DNA of 64,000 nt from Chloroflexota bacterium. GTDB lineage: Bacteria > Chloroflexota > Anaerolineae > Anaerolineales > Villigracilaceae. The stretch lies in contig JACRPQ010000005.1 in NCBI GenBank assembly GCA_016223135.1, positions 112,873-176,872 on the forward strand. The letters are read 5' to 3'. The notes below the pieces were generated by a model. It was not told where the DNA came from. It worked only from the letters and a program-made list of their open reading frames with translations, and did no database searches. Shown here piece by piece: positions 1 through 7,526 of the stretch. Each line of letters begins with the position of its first letter. The stretch's first letter is position 1. The position numbers were made by a program, and so were the translations under genes.

Positions 1-133
1 TCCAGACGGGAATTTCCATATTGATGCGTTTCTGTTCCTCGGCGGGACGCCGGGCTTTGGAAAGGTCGAGATGGGTAACGACGCTTTCACCAGCGTCGAA
101 TTTTTTATCGAAATCAGATGCTTTCGTTTTCAT
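1..133 (-). CDS. BrnA/CopG-like antitoxin, 3' part missing at window edge
   Basis: Forty-four codons are visible, starting at the ATG on 133-131 and running off the left edge. The peptide begins MKTKASDFDKKFDAGESVV and continues through a charged stretch to NMEIPVW. This is the usual N-terminus of the antitoxins paired with BrnT toxins, which carry a ribbon-helix-helix DNA-binding domain further on (outside the window). It starts 20 bp inside the 3' end of the upstream toxin gene, so the two are translationally coupled. The family neutralises BrnT and represses the shared promoter. The family call rests on the N-terminus and on the neighbour. Confidence 0.75.
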   Translation of the reverse strand, partial: MKTKASDFDKKFDAGESVVTHLDLSKARRPAEEQKRINMEIPVW

Positions 134-383
134 ATAGGTCAATCTCCTCGTCTCTTGAACGCCGCACAGAAATAATGCGAATGTTTTCGCCGCGATAAGT
201 AATCACAGCCGACCAGTGCTTTCCTTTGATTTTCCCTATCACAAGAAAGCGCGGCTCATCCAGGTTCCTGGCGGGAATTTCGAGATACAACTCATCGTCC
301 CATAAGGCTTGCGCCTCTTCAAAATCAATGCCATGCTTGCGCCGGTTCAATTCGCTCTTGCGCGGATCATATTCAAAAGGCAT
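114..383 (-). CDS. brnT: BrnT family (DUF497) ribonuclease toxin
   Basis: The product has 89 residues. The start FEYDPRKSELNRRKHGIDF and the later block RIISVRRSRDEEIDLYE are signatures of BrnT/DUF497 toxins, which have a RelE-like fold and cleave RNA. Length is typical. The toxin precedes the antitoxin, the usual order for brnTA. A TATAAT on the minus strand (395-390) lies only 6 nt before the ATG and no Shine-Dalgarno is seen, so the transcript is probably leaderless. Family studies show autoregulation by the BrnTA complex; no operator was identified by eye. The pair sits just downstream of a polysaccharide cluster. Confidence 0.88.
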   Translation of the reverse strand: MPFEYDPRKSELNRRKHGIDFEEAQALWDDELYLEIPARNLDEPRFLVIGKIKGKHWSAVITYRGENIRIISVRRSRDEEIDLYENESI

Positions 384-389
384 AAAGAA

Positions 390-395
390 ATTATA
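390..395 (-). promoter_or_regulatory. -10 box of brnT (leaderless)
   Basis: A perfect TATAAT on the minus strand is separated by 6 nt from the brnT ATG. No convincing -35 hexamer lies 16-18 bp upstream. The spacing puts the transcript start at or beside the ATG. Confidence 0.6.
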
Positions 396-400
396 CCAAC

Positions 401-1513
401 TTACGCAAGAAGTCCCGCCAATATCTTTTCCGCCCGCGCCAGCCAGGTATAGCCCTGCACATCCTGCCTCGCTTGTTCCCCCAGTGACCGCCTGCGCGGC
501 TCGTCGGCGAGCAGCCGCTCAATTTCCACTTTCCATTTTCCAACCTCATCCGGCTCACAGAAGACTGCGTTCCTCTCGTTCAGCACTTCGCGGATCACCG
601 GTAAATCAGCGGTGACAATCGCCCGTCCCGCCGCCATGTATTCGAACATCTTCATCGGGCTGGCGACGCTGGCGGAGTCCGCGCTTCCGCTGGAGCCCAT
701 GATGGAGCGGCTGTAAGGCATGAGGAGAATATCGGCAGCGGCTTGGTAGAGCGGCAGGTCATGATTGGGGATGAAGCCGGTGAAAGTGACGTTGTTCGAT
801 TCGGCGCGCGCTTTCCACGCTTCCACGTCTGCGGGGCGTCCGCCGACCCAAACGAAGTGCGCCTGCGGCAGTTCCTTTGCCAGCGCGAGGAACAGGTCTG
901 CGCCGCGGCCCGCGTAGAGGTGACCGGTGCACATCACGGTTGGGGCGGGGGGAAGGTTCAGGGTGCGGCGCGCAGTGACCGGGTCCGGTAATGAGGCGAA
1001 GCGTTCCAGTTCCACGCCGTTCGGAGCGATGACCACCTCGTCCGCGTGGAAGCGGATGTTGTGGCGGCGTTCGAGCAGGTCCACCAATGCCCGCGTAATG
1101 GAAGCGAGGCGTTTGCGTCCGCGCAAGGCGGCGAAGGCGCGGTGCCAGGCGGGACCCAGCGCGCCGGTCGGTTGGAGGTGAATTTCAAAGACGGTGGGAA
1201 TGTGGAAGAGCAAACCGAAGACCGCCGATTGCGGGAACCAGGTGTAGAGCAGGTCGGCGCTGAGGGCGCGGGCGCGTTGAACAGCCTGCCAGGTGAACAG
1301 GCGGCGGCTGGGCGAGGCGAGCCATTCGATGGGGAAATCAGTCTGAAGTCCGTAATGGGATTTTAGATTTACGATTTCAGATTTACGATTGCCCGGCACA
1401 AGCAGGGTCACGTCGTGACCAAGTTGAACGAGGGCAGAGCATGCCTTCATGACTTGGATGCTGTTGGCGGTGTCGGAGGGGATTTGGGAGCCGGCGATAG
1501 CGGCGATTTTCAT
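401..1513 (-). CDS. Glycosyltransferase family 4 (group 1)
   Basis: The protein has 370 residues with a GT-B layout. The N-terminal half starts MKIAAIAGSQIPSDTANSIQ, the usual donor-independent Rossmann half. The C-terminal half has VVIAPNGVELERF, FTGFIPNHDLPLYQAAADIL and the sugar-nucleotide segment SPMKMFEYMAAGRAIV, which holds the E-x7-E-like region. It should transfer a sugar from an activated nucleotide sugar onto a growing surface glycan at the cytoplasmic face of the membrane; donor and acceptor cannot be read from sequence. The start was placed at 1513 because it forms an ATGA overlap with the stop of the flippase gene; longer in-frame starts lie inside that gene. Stop is 17 bp from brnT. 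Confidence 0.9.
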   Translation of the reverse strand: MKIAAIAGSQIPSDTANSIQVMKACSALVQLGHDVTLLVPGNRKSEIVNLKSHYGLQTDFPIEWLASPSRRLFTWQAVQRARALSADLLYTWFPQSAVFGLLFHIPTVFEIHLQPTGALGPAWHRAFAALRGRKRLASITRALVDLLERRHNIRFHADEVVIAPNGVELERFASLPDPVTARRTLNLPPAPTVMCTGHLYAGRGADLFLALAKELPQAHFVWVGGRPADVEAWKARAESNNVTFTGFIPNHDLPLYQAAADILLMPYSRSIMGSSGSADSASVASPMKMFEYMAAGRAIVTADLPVIREVLNERNAVFCEPDEVGKWKVEIERLLADEPRRRSLGEQARQDVQGYTWLARAEKILAGLLA

Positions 1514-2865
1514 CCGAGGGTCTCCTCCCGTTTCAGGGTTCGCAGCCCCAGCCACACCGTCCAGCCAATGGAGACGACAAAGTAAGCGGAGACAATTGCC
1601 GCGCCGACGAGGTATCCGCCGCGCGGGACGAGCAGGAAGATGAGCGCAACCTCCGCCGCGCCCGTGATCGCAGCGATGAGGAGCGGCAGGGCGGGCTTGC
1701 CCAGCGCCAGCAGCAGCGGGCGGTTCCAGTTGGCGATGTTGGCGGCGCCGTAACCGATGAGCAGCAGCAGAAAGGCGGGATAGGCGGGAGTCATCTCGCG
1801 CCCATAGACAAACGGGATGAGCCACCAGCCGGTCGCCGCCAGCCCGCCGCCAACCAGCAGGGTCCACGCCGCGCTGATGGCGCTGACCTGTTTGAGCAGT
1901 TTGCGGGTGGCTGCCCACTGCCGCGCGGCGATGCTGCGGGTGATTTCAGCGTAGGTCGGCGCGATGAGGGGGTCGAGCGGCACCATGATAAGGTTGATGA
2001 GTTTCGAGGCGAGGCTGAAATATCCCACCGCGGCGGGGGAGACCAAAGCCGCAATGTAGAGGCGGATGTTGTCGCGGGCAAACAGGTTGACGGTCCCGTT
2101 GAGATTCGTGCTGAAGGCGAAGCGCAGGATGGGCTTCCAATTCGAGACGATGCGGAGCGGAGCGCGCATCCAGCCGTGACCCAATCTGCGCTTCAATTCG
2201 CGGGACGCCGAGCCTGTCACCACAACCCCGGCAATCGTCTTGCCGACGAGGTAGGCGGCGAGGATGCCCCTCAGCCCCCAGTTTGTGATCTGCAGGAGGT
2301 CGAGGATGAAGACGGCGGCGATAAGGACGGTCAGCGCAAGGCTCTGATAGAAATTGGCGCGCGCCGCCTGTTTGAAATTGTCGGTGGCTTGCAGCACGCC
2401 CAGCGAGGTTTCATAGACAAGGCTGGCAAGCAGGATCAAACCGTAAAAGCGGAAGAGAGGCTCGATGGGCTGCCCCTGCGCAAAGGTTTGTGCGCCCCAC
2501 GTCGCCAGCAGGTACAGCACGAGATACGCGACCAGCGATGTGACTGCCTCTGCTAAAGCGATGCCTTTGACCAGCGCAGCGGCGCGTTCCTTGTCATCCT
2601 GTACCAGCGCCTCGCCCGCGTATTTGACCGTCACCTCGCTCATGCGGAAGGAGAGCAGTCGGTTGACGTTGGAGGGAAAATCCATGACGATTGCCAGCAA
2701 GCCCGATCCCGTATCCCCCAGCAGACGAAAGACCAGAATGCCCTGCAGCAAGCCGAGCGCCGAGGCAAGCGTGTTGCTGCTGAACAGGTAACTGCTGTTG
2801 CGCAGCACGCGGCGGAAGAGTGGGTCATCCTGCAGGCGGGATTTGATGGTTTGGATGAGGAACAT
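1510..2865 (-). CDS. Oligosaccharide flippase (Wzx/MATE-like membrane protein)
   Basis: The protein has 451 residues and about 12-14 hydrophobic segments. An N-terminal block with VLRNSSYLFSSNTLASALG and FRLLGDTGSGLLAI resembles polysaccharide biosynthesis (PST/Wzx) transporters. The family flips lipid-linked glycan units across the cytoplasmic membrane. The gene overlaps the downstream glycosyltransferase by 4 nt (ATGA). The start was set at the ATG on 2865; a TTG 18 nt upstream is also in frame. The leader before the ATG is a low-complexity repeat without a clear ribosome site. Together with the epimerase and dehydrogenase upstream it forms a surface-glycan locus. Confidence 0.87.
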   Translation of the reverse strand: MFLIQTIKSRLQDDPLFRRVLRNSSYLFSSNTLASALGLLQGILVFRLLGDTGSGLLAIVMDFPSNVNRLLSFRMSEVTVKYAGEALVQDDKERAAALVKGIALAEAVTSLVAYLVLYLLATWGAQTFAQGQPIEPLFRFYGLILLASLVYETSLGVLQATDNFKQAARANFYQSLALTVLIAAVFILDLLQITNWGLRGILAAYLVGKTIAGVVVTGSASRELKRRLGHGWMRAPLRIVSNWKPILRFAFSTNLNGTVNLFARDNIRLYIAALVSPAAVGYFSLASKLINLIMVPLDPLIAPTYAEITRSIAARQWAATRKLLKQVSAISAAWTLLVGGGLAATGWWLIPFVYGREMTPAYPAFLLLLIGYGAANIANWNRPLLLALGKPALPLLIAAITGAAEVALIFLLVPRGGYLVGAAIVSAYFVVSIGWTVWLGLRTLKREETLG

Positions 2866-2866
2866 A

Positions 2867-2927
2867 AAATCACCAATTGCCAATCACCAATCACCCAATG
2901 AGGGTAAATGGTAATTGGTAACTGATT
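2867..2927. repeat. Short degenerate tandem repeat (AATTGGTGATTGG type)
   Basis: About 60 bp between the epimerase and flippase genes are made of repeated ATTGGTGATTGG/GGTAATTGGTAACTG-like units. Related short units recur near 4150-4170, 12661-12713, 36301-36325, 46266-46288 and 54204-54241. Confidence 0.7.
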
Positions 2928-3897
2928 ATGGCGTGAGCACATCCTTCGCCCAGGCGCGTTCGGCGTTGTACCATTCGACCAGTTTTTCCACGCCGGCGCG
3001 CAGGTCGTATTGCGGCTCCCAGCCGAGCAGTTTGCCGGCTTTGGTCACGTCCGCCCAGTTGGAGCGCATGTCAGCCAGGTTGGGCGGACCGTAAACCACC
3101 TCCGCCTTTTTGCCGACCACATCTTCGACCAATTTGATGAGGTTGTTGATGGTGATGACCTCATGTCCGCCAAGGTTGATGATTTCGTAACCGAGCGGTT
3201 TGAGCGCCAGGATGGTGCCGCGCGCGATGTCGTCAATGTAGGTGAAGCCGCGCGACTGTTCCCCGTCGCCGTTGACGCGCACGGGACGTCCCTCGCTGAT
3301 CCACTGCACGAAGCGAAAGAGCGCCAGGTCCGGGCGCCCGGCGGGACCATAGACGGTGAAGTAACGCAGGATGCTGACATCTATGCCATAGAGATGGTGA
3401 TAAGCGTGCGCCATCGCTTCCGCGCCTTTTTTACTTGCCGCGTAAGGCTGGAGCGGTTCGCTGCTGGAGGCGGTTTCCGGCGTGGGGTAGGGCGGGTCTT
3501 CGCCGTAGATGCTGGAGGTGGAGGCGAGGATGAATTTCTTCACGCCGTTTTGCCGGCACAATTCCAGCATGTTGAGCGTGCCGATCATGTTGGTCTGCAC
3601 AAAGACCCAGGGGTCGCTTACGCTGTAACGCACGCCCGCCCGCGCCGCCAGATTGATGACACCGTCGAAGGTCTGCCCTTTGAAAAAGTCAATGACCGAT
3701 TTCTCGGAAATATCCACTTTGTGAAAGGTGAAGCCGCCCATTTCTTGCAGACGCTTGAGGCGGTATTCCTTCATGCGCACATCGTAGGCGTCGTTCAGGT
3801 TGTCAATGCCGGTGACGGTGTGACCGTCCTGAATCAGCACTTCGGACGTGCGGGCGCCGATAAAGCCAGCCGCGCCGGTCACTAAATAGTGTGCCAT
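2926..3897 (-). CDS. NAD-dependent sugar epimerase (extended SDR; UDP-glucuronate 4-epimerase-like)
   Basis: The protein has 323 residues. It opens with the NAD-binding glycine motif VTGAAGFIG at residues 6-14. It then has DVRMKEYRLKRL, the catalytic YAASK (Tyr near 152) after a Ser-rich TSSIYGE segment, and GPAGRPDLALFRF. These are signatures of extended short-chain dehydrogenases acting on nucleotide sugars, closest in pattern to UDP-glucuronate 4-epimerases. It probably supplies an activated uronic acid or hexose to the neighbouring glycosyltransferase. A GAGGAAAC ribosome site precedes the ATG, and a TATAAC-like -10 lies about 18 nt upstream. Exact substrate is not determinable by eye. 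Confidence 0.9.
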   Translation of the reverse strand: MAHYLVTGAAGFIGARTSEVLIQDGHTVTGIDNLNDAYDVRMKEYRLKRLQEMGGFTFHKVDISEKSVIDFFKGQTFDGVINLAARAGVRYSVSDPWVFVQTNMIGTLNMLELCRQNGVKKFILASTSSIYGEDPPYPTPETASSSEPLQPYAASKKGAEAMAHAYHHLYGIDVSILRYFTVYGPAGRPDLALFRFVQWISEGRPVRVNGDGEQSRGFTYIDDIARGTILALKPLGYEIINLGGHEVITINNLIKLVEDVVGKKAEVVYGPPNLADMRSNWADVTKAGKLLGWEPQYDLRAGVEKLVEWYNAERAWAKDVLTP

Positions 3898-3923
3898 GTT
3901 TCCTCGTTGTTATACATTAGACG

Positions 3924-4031
3924 TTATCGGAAATAAGATAATCTTCCACGAAGGACACGAATTTTCACGAAGAAAGAAAGGAAATTCGTGATTCTTCGTG
4001 AACTTCGTGGATAAAAAGTTGATTCCGATAA
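3924..4031. repeat. Palindromic intergenic element with nested inverted repeats
   Basis: A 108-bp unit is bounded by the 9-bp inverted repeat TTATCGGAA / TTCCGATAA (3924-3932, 4023-4031). Inside is a second pair, TCCACGAAG / CTTCGTGGA (3945-3953, 4003-4011). No coding potential is seen. It sits beside repeat element A, and together they account for most of the 289-bp gap. Confidence 0.75.
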
Positions 4032-4043
4032 AGTTTATTACAT

Positions 4044-4146
4044 AACCTGAATTCGGGATAAGGCTTTTGAATCGTCCCGAAGGCTTTTGACGCAGCGGGT
4101 TCGAGAGCAGAATCAGCCTTCGGGACGCTTATCCTGAACTGACGTT
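4044..4146. mobile_element. Repeat element A, copy 1 (103 bp, MITE/REP-like, full length)
   Basis: The element runs from AACCTGAATTCGGGATAAGG to the outer end ATCCTGAACTGACGTT. It has a strong internal stem, CGTCCCGAAGGC (4073-4084) with GCCTTCGGGACG (4116-4127), and outer TTCGGGATAAG-type arms. It is flanked by the 4-bp direct repeat ACAT (4040-4043 and 4147-4150), as expected of a target-site duplication. Related copies are at 7220-7266, 27929-28031 and 63704-63786. No transposase is encoded, so it would need a partner in trans. Confidence 0.8.
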
Positions 4147-4186
4147 ACATAATCCGTAATTGGTAACTCAAGCCGCCGGTGTTCGG

Positions 4187-5509
4187 CTAAAGTCTTACGA
4201 CTTTCTCATTTCCCTTGGCGAATTTGCCGGTGGCGTTGCGGCTGTCGAAGACGAATTTCGCCTCGCGGACAATCGCCTCGTAATCATAGACCTTGTGATT
4301 GGTGACGATGACCACCGCATCCGCCTCGCGGACGGACCCCATCACGTCTTGCACGCTATCCATGTGCCAGCCGTCGGTCTCGTGGTGGATGTGAGGAATG
4401 TAGGGGTCATGATAGGTCACATCCGCGCCCTTCTTCATCAGCAGACCGATGACATCCAGCGCCGGCGATTCGCGCACGTCGTCAATATCGGGTTTGTACG
4501 CCGCGCCGAGGACGAGAATCTTCGAGCCTTTGACCGGTTTGCCGCGCTCGTTCAACGCCTCCATCACGCGGCTGACCACATAACGCGGCATGTTGGTGTT
4601 GATTTCCGAAGCCAGTTCGATGAAGCGCGCATTGTAATTGAACGACTTCATCTTCCATGAAAGATACAGCGGATCAATCGGAATGCAGTGACCGCCCAAG
4701 CCCGGTCCCGGCGTGAACTTCATGAAGCCAAAGGGCTTGGTGGCGGCGGCGTCTATCACCTCCCACACGTCCACGCCGAGGCGTTCACACATGATCGCCA
4801 ATTCGTTGACCAGCCCGATGTTGATCATGCGGAAGGTATTCTCCAGCAGTTTTGCCATCTCCGCCGCCTCCGCCGAGGAGACCGCATGTACGGTCTGAAT
4901 GGCGCCGGCATACCAGGCAGTTGCCACCTCGTTGCAGGCAGGCGTGATGCCGCCCATCACTTTGGGCGTGTTGACCGTTGTCCAGTCCTTGCGCCCCGGA
5001 TCCACGCGTTCGGGCGAGAAGGCAAGGAACCAATCCTCGCCGATGGTCAATCCGCGCTCGACGCCCAGTTTGGGTAACAGCAATTCGCGCGTGGTGCCGG
5101 GGTAGGTGGTGGATTCCAATACCACCACCATGCCCTTGTGCATGTACTTCGCCAGTTCGTCAGTGGCGGCGATGATGAACGACATATCCGGGTCGCCGGT
5201 TTGGCGCAGGGGCGTCGGCACACAGATGCTGACGGCGTCAATCTCCTTCAGCGCGGAAAAATCCGTCGTCGCGGCGAGATGACCCGACTTGACCAGCCGT
5301 TCCACCGCTTCGGTCGTTACATCGGGGATATAAGAAATGCCCTTTGAAAGCGAATCAACCTTTCGTGAGTCCGGGTCAATGCCCGTGACGTGAAATCCCG
5401 CCTCGGCGAAGACAACCGCCAGAGGCAGCCCCACGTAGCCAAGTCCCAAAATTCCCACCCGGGCAGTCTTATCCTTGAGTTTTTTTATGAGCGTTTCCTT
5501 TGTAGACAT
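4187..5509 (-). CDS. wbpA: Nucleotide-sugar dehydrogenase, WbpA-like (UDP-GlcNAc 6-dehydrogenase)
   Basis: The protein has 440 residues. It has the NAD-binding motif VGILGLGYVGLPLA at 18-31, the SYIPDV block, VCVPTPL, STTYPGTT, SPERVDPG and the catalytic cysteine in GGHCIPIDP (Cys about 275). A C-terminal UDP-binding domain carries VLGAAYKPDIDDVRESP. This is the UDP-glucose/GDP-mannose dehydrogenase family; the SYIPDV and PGLGGHCIPIDP blocks fit the WbpA subgroup, which oxidises UDP-GlcNAc to the uronic acid. It likely feeds the glycan genes downstream. About 289 bp of repeats separate it from the epimerase, so co-transcription is uncertain. Confidence 0.88.
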   Translation of the reverse strand: MSTKETLIKKLKDKTARVGILGLGYVGLPLAVVFAEAGFHVTGIDPDSRKVDSLSKGISYIPDVTTEAVERLVKSGHLAATTDFSALKEIDAVSICVPTPLRQTGDPDMSFIIAATDELAKYMHKGMVVVLESTTYPGTTRELLLPKLGVERGLTIGEDWFLAFSPERVDPGRKDWTTVNTPKVMGGITPACNEVATAWYAGAIQTVHAVSSAEAAEMAKLLENTFRMINIGLVNELAIMCERLGVDVWEVIDAAATKPFGFMKFTPGPGLGGHCIPIDPLYLSWKMKSFNYNARFIELASEINTNMPRYVVSRVMEALNERGKPVKGSKILVLGAAYKPDIDDVRESPALDVIGLLMKKGADVTYHDPYIPHIHHETDGWHMDSVQDVMGSVREADAVVIVTNHKVYDYEAIVREAKFVFDSRNATGKFAKGNEKVVRL

Positions 5510-5518
5510 TCTTTATCC

Positions 5519-6013
5519 TTAACTCCCCTCTCCTTCGGGAGAGGGGTTGGGGGTGAGGGTAAATCCTTCCAACCCATTCAGGGTCATGAGAATTGCGTCC
5601 TCATTGGTGTCCTTGTAATAGCGTTTACGGCGTCCCACCGCCTCATAGCCGAACTGACGGTACAACTCCTGCGCGGCAATATTGCTCTCGCGCACCTCCA
5701 AAAACGACGAAACCGCCCCCTCCTTCGCCATGGAACGCAAGGCATGGCTGAGAAGTTTCCGCGCAATGCCCCGCCGGCGATAGGCAGGATGCACAGCAAG
5801 GGTGGCAATGTGCGCCTCGTCCACCAGCAGCCAGGCGACGAGCATGCCCACGATTTCACCGTCTGCCTCCGCCACCCAGCAGCGCGAGGCAGTGTTATCG
5901 GTCAGTTCGAAGCGGAAGGACCGCTCGGGCCAAGGCAGGCTGAACGACATCTGGTCTAATGCCACCACCGCCGGCAGGTCATCCAGCGTCATGCGGCGGA
6001 TGTTCAGGTTCAT
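5519..6013 (-). CDS. rimI: Ribosomal-protein-alanine N-acetyltransferase RimI
   Basis: The protein has 164 residues with a GNAT fold. Features are MNLNIRRMTLDDLPAV, the acetyl-CoA-binding loop VHPAYRRRGIARKLL and the C-terminal FLEVRESNIAAQELYRQFGY with YYKDTNEDAILM, all typical of RimI. It acetylates the N-terminal alanine of ribosomal protein S18 or related targets. The ATG on 6013 overlaps the tsaB stop by 4 nt (ATGA), which fixes the start. The last 12 residues (LTPNPSPEGEGS) are encoded by a GC-rich hairpin repeat that has replaced the normal C-terminus and stop. Confidence 0.92.
   Translation of the reverse strand: MNLNIRRMTLDDLPAVVALDQMSFSLPWPERSFRFELTDNTASRCWVAEADGEIVGMLVAWLLVDEAHIATLAVHPAYRRRGIARKLLSHALRSMAKEGAVSSFLEVRESNIAAQELYRQFGYEAVGRRKRYYKDTNEDAILMTLNGLEGFTLTPNPSPEGEGS
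5525..5546. repeat. GC-rich hairpin repeat at the rimI 3' end
   Basis: CCCCTCTCC, a TTCG loop and GGAGAGGGG form a perfect hairpin. In the rimI frame it encodes the last residues of the protein. A related hairpin lies near 36511-36551. No T-run follows on either strand, so it is a weak terminator at best. Confidence 0.6.
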
Positions 6014-6672
6014 ACAGGCAGCGTTCCCTCCGTGTGCAGGTAAATCGGCGCAAGCGAGGCGGCGTCGTCCACCTCGCCCGCCTGCCAGCGCGCCCACGCC
6101 AATTCGGCAAGAACAGCAGGTCGGCGCACCGATGCGGCGGGAGAGACGAGGCGGATTCCCGCCTCCTTCATCTTTTGGATTTCCTCCGCCGAAAACTCTC
6201 CGCACACCACGGCAGGACTCTGCGCCTCCGCCATCAACGCTTCGAGACTCACGACTCTTGCCGGACCCTGAACCTGCCACCGTTTTCTCGAAGTTTTATA
6301 CACGCCGAGAGCGAACCTTCCGCGCCCCGCCTGAATGGCGCACAACAGCGGATGCCGCCCAAGCGGCTGGGCATGAGCGAGAATATCGAGCGTGGGAACG
6401 CCCGCCAGCGGAAGATGCCTGGCAAGCGCCAGCCCTTTGACAAGCGAAAGCCCCACGCGCAGGCTGGTAAACGAACCCGGTCCCAGCGCCACGCCCAGCG
6501 CCTGCACATTGTCCATCGTTGCGCCGCAGCGCGTCAGCAAATCGGCGACAGCGGGAGCAAGTTCCACAGTATGCCGCTGACTGCTCCGCCAGGCGCATTC
6601 TGCCAGCACGTGCGCGCTATCGTAGAGCGCCAGCCCCACCTGCGCGGTGGAGGTATCCACAGCCAGCAGCAT
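6010..6672 (-). CDS. tsaB: tRNA threonylcarbamoyladenosine biosynthesis protein TsaB
   Basis: The protein has 220 residues. The N-terminus MLLAVDTSTAQVGLALYD and the block LGPGSFTSLRVGLSLVKGLA are diagnostic of TsaB (YeaZ). TsaB forms a complex with TsaD and TsaE that adds threonylcarbamoyl to A37 of ANN-decoding tRNAs. It lacks a complete kinase active site and acts as a scaffold. The start at 6672 overlaps the tsaE stop by one base (TGATG) and its stop overlaps rimI by 4 nt, so tsaE-tsaB-rimI is a tight operon. tsaD is not in this window. Confidence 0.95.
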   Translation of the reverse strand: MLLAVDTSTAQVGLALYDSAHVLAECAWRSSQRHTVELAPAVADLLTRCGATMDNVQALGVALGPGSFTSLRVGLSLVKGLALARHLPLAGVPTLDILAHAQPLGRHPLLCAIQAGRGRFALGVYKTSRKRWQVQGPARVVSLEALMAEAQSPAVVCGEFSAEEIQKMKEAGIRLVSPAASVRRPAVLAELAWARWQAGEVDDAASLAPIYLHTEGTLPV

Positions 6673-7166
6673 CAGCCGCCTCCCACCGCACGGCGGATGA
6701 CATCGAGCAGTTCGTCGTAGCGTCCGCCGGCCGCTTTGAATTTCAGTTCGCGTTCCTCCTCGTCCACATGTTCGAGTTTGATCCACAAATGCTCCGGCGG
6801 GACGAGACCGTCTATCCGCTCGGGCCATTCGATGAGCAAAGGACCGTCAGCCAGCAGCGAGTCAAGGTCGAGCTCTTCCGCCTCGGGGACGGAGGCGAGG
6901 CGGTAGGCGTCCATGTGAAAAAGCAGGCTGCCGTCGGCGCGGCGGTATTCGTTGACGAGGATAAAGGTCGGGCTGGAGACGGTATCCTGCGCGCCCCAGC
7001 CGCGCGCTACGCCCTGCACAAAGGTGGTCTTGCCGGCGCCCAACTCGCCCTGCAGGCAGATCACGTCACCGGGGCGCAGCACAGCCCCCAGCCGCGCGCC
7101 GAGGCGGCGGGTCTGTTCGGGACTGCGGCTGAAAAAATCGAGCGAATGCAGGTCAAGGATGGGCAT
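6672..7166 (-). CDS. tsaE: tRNA threonylcarbamoyladenosine biosynthesis ATPase TsaE
   Basis: The protein has 164 residues. It has the Walker A motif GELGAGKTTFVQG, the switch-like SSPTFILVNEY, the catalytic-acid region HMDAYRL and LLIEWPERI, all standard for TsaE (YjeE). It is the ATPase that resets the TsaBD complex in t6A synthesis. It is first in the operon with tsaB and rimI. A TATAAT on the minus strand (7179-7174) is 7 nt before the ATG and there is no ribosome site, which suggests leaderless transcription. Confidence 0.95.
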   Translation of the reverse strand: MPILDLHSLDFFSRSPEQTRRLGARLGAVLRPGDVICLQGELGAGKTTFVQGVARGWGAQDTVSSPTFILVNEYRRADGSLLFHMDAYRLASVPEAEELDLDSLLADGPLLIEWPERIDGLVPPEHLWIKLEHVDEEERELKFKAAGGRYDELLDVIRRAVGGG

Positions 7167-7173
7167 CGCAGGG

Positions 7174-7179
7174 ATTATA
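7174..7179 (-). promoter_or_regulatory. -10 box of the tsaE operon (leaderless)
   Basis: TATAAT on the minus strand ends 7 nt before the tsaE ATG. No clear -35 was found. The spacing implies a transcript starting at the ATG. Confidence 0.55.
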
Positions 7180-7219
7180 CCCCGTTGGACTCATGCCCCG
7201 CTTTGGGTTAAGATAGCGC

Positions 7220-7266
7220 AACCTGAATTCAGGATAAGGCATTTGAACCGTCCCGAACTGACGTTA
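7220..7266. mobile_element. Repeat element A, copy 2 (47 bp, internally deleted)
   Basis: Both ends match element A (AACCTGAATTC at the left, CCCGAACTGACGTT at the right), but about 56 bp of the centre are missing, including the inner stem's second arm. No target duplication is visible. Confidence 0.7.
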
Positions 7267-7290
7267 GAGGTGTTTTGAAATTCATTTTCC

Positions 7291-7475
7291 AACCACAGAT
7301 GAACACGGATAACTCACCTTACGCGGTAGCGCGAGATTTATCTCGCGTTTTCGGGCGACATTTATGTCGCCCTACGAAGGAACTGCGTAAGGTGAGACAG
7401 ATAAATTGGATTTAAGGGTGATTGCATCACGTTTTTCATCAAAATCAGCGTTCATCTGCGTTTATCTGTGGTGAA
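7291..7475. repeat. Composite palindromic element between tsaE and mscS
   Basis: The outer arms are imperfect inverted CCACAGATGAACAC / GTTTATCTGTGGTG units. Inside is a perfect 12-bp inverted repeat, CTCACCTTACGC / GCGTAAGGTGAG (7314-7325, 7386-7397). This encloses two perfect hairpins, CGCGAGATTTATCTCGCG (7331-7348) and GGGCGACATTTATGTCGCCC (7354-7373). No ORF is present. With element A copy 2 it fills the 360-bp gap. Confidence 0.75.
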
Positions 7476-7526
7476 TCTCGATTTATAAAACACTCTCTTA
7501 CGGATATTCAGCCAAGGAGTTGACGC

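Noticed and set aside
3010..3885. A 291-codon plus frame opposite the epimerase
   Set aside because: It is antisense to a clear SDR enzyme and matches nothing recognisable.
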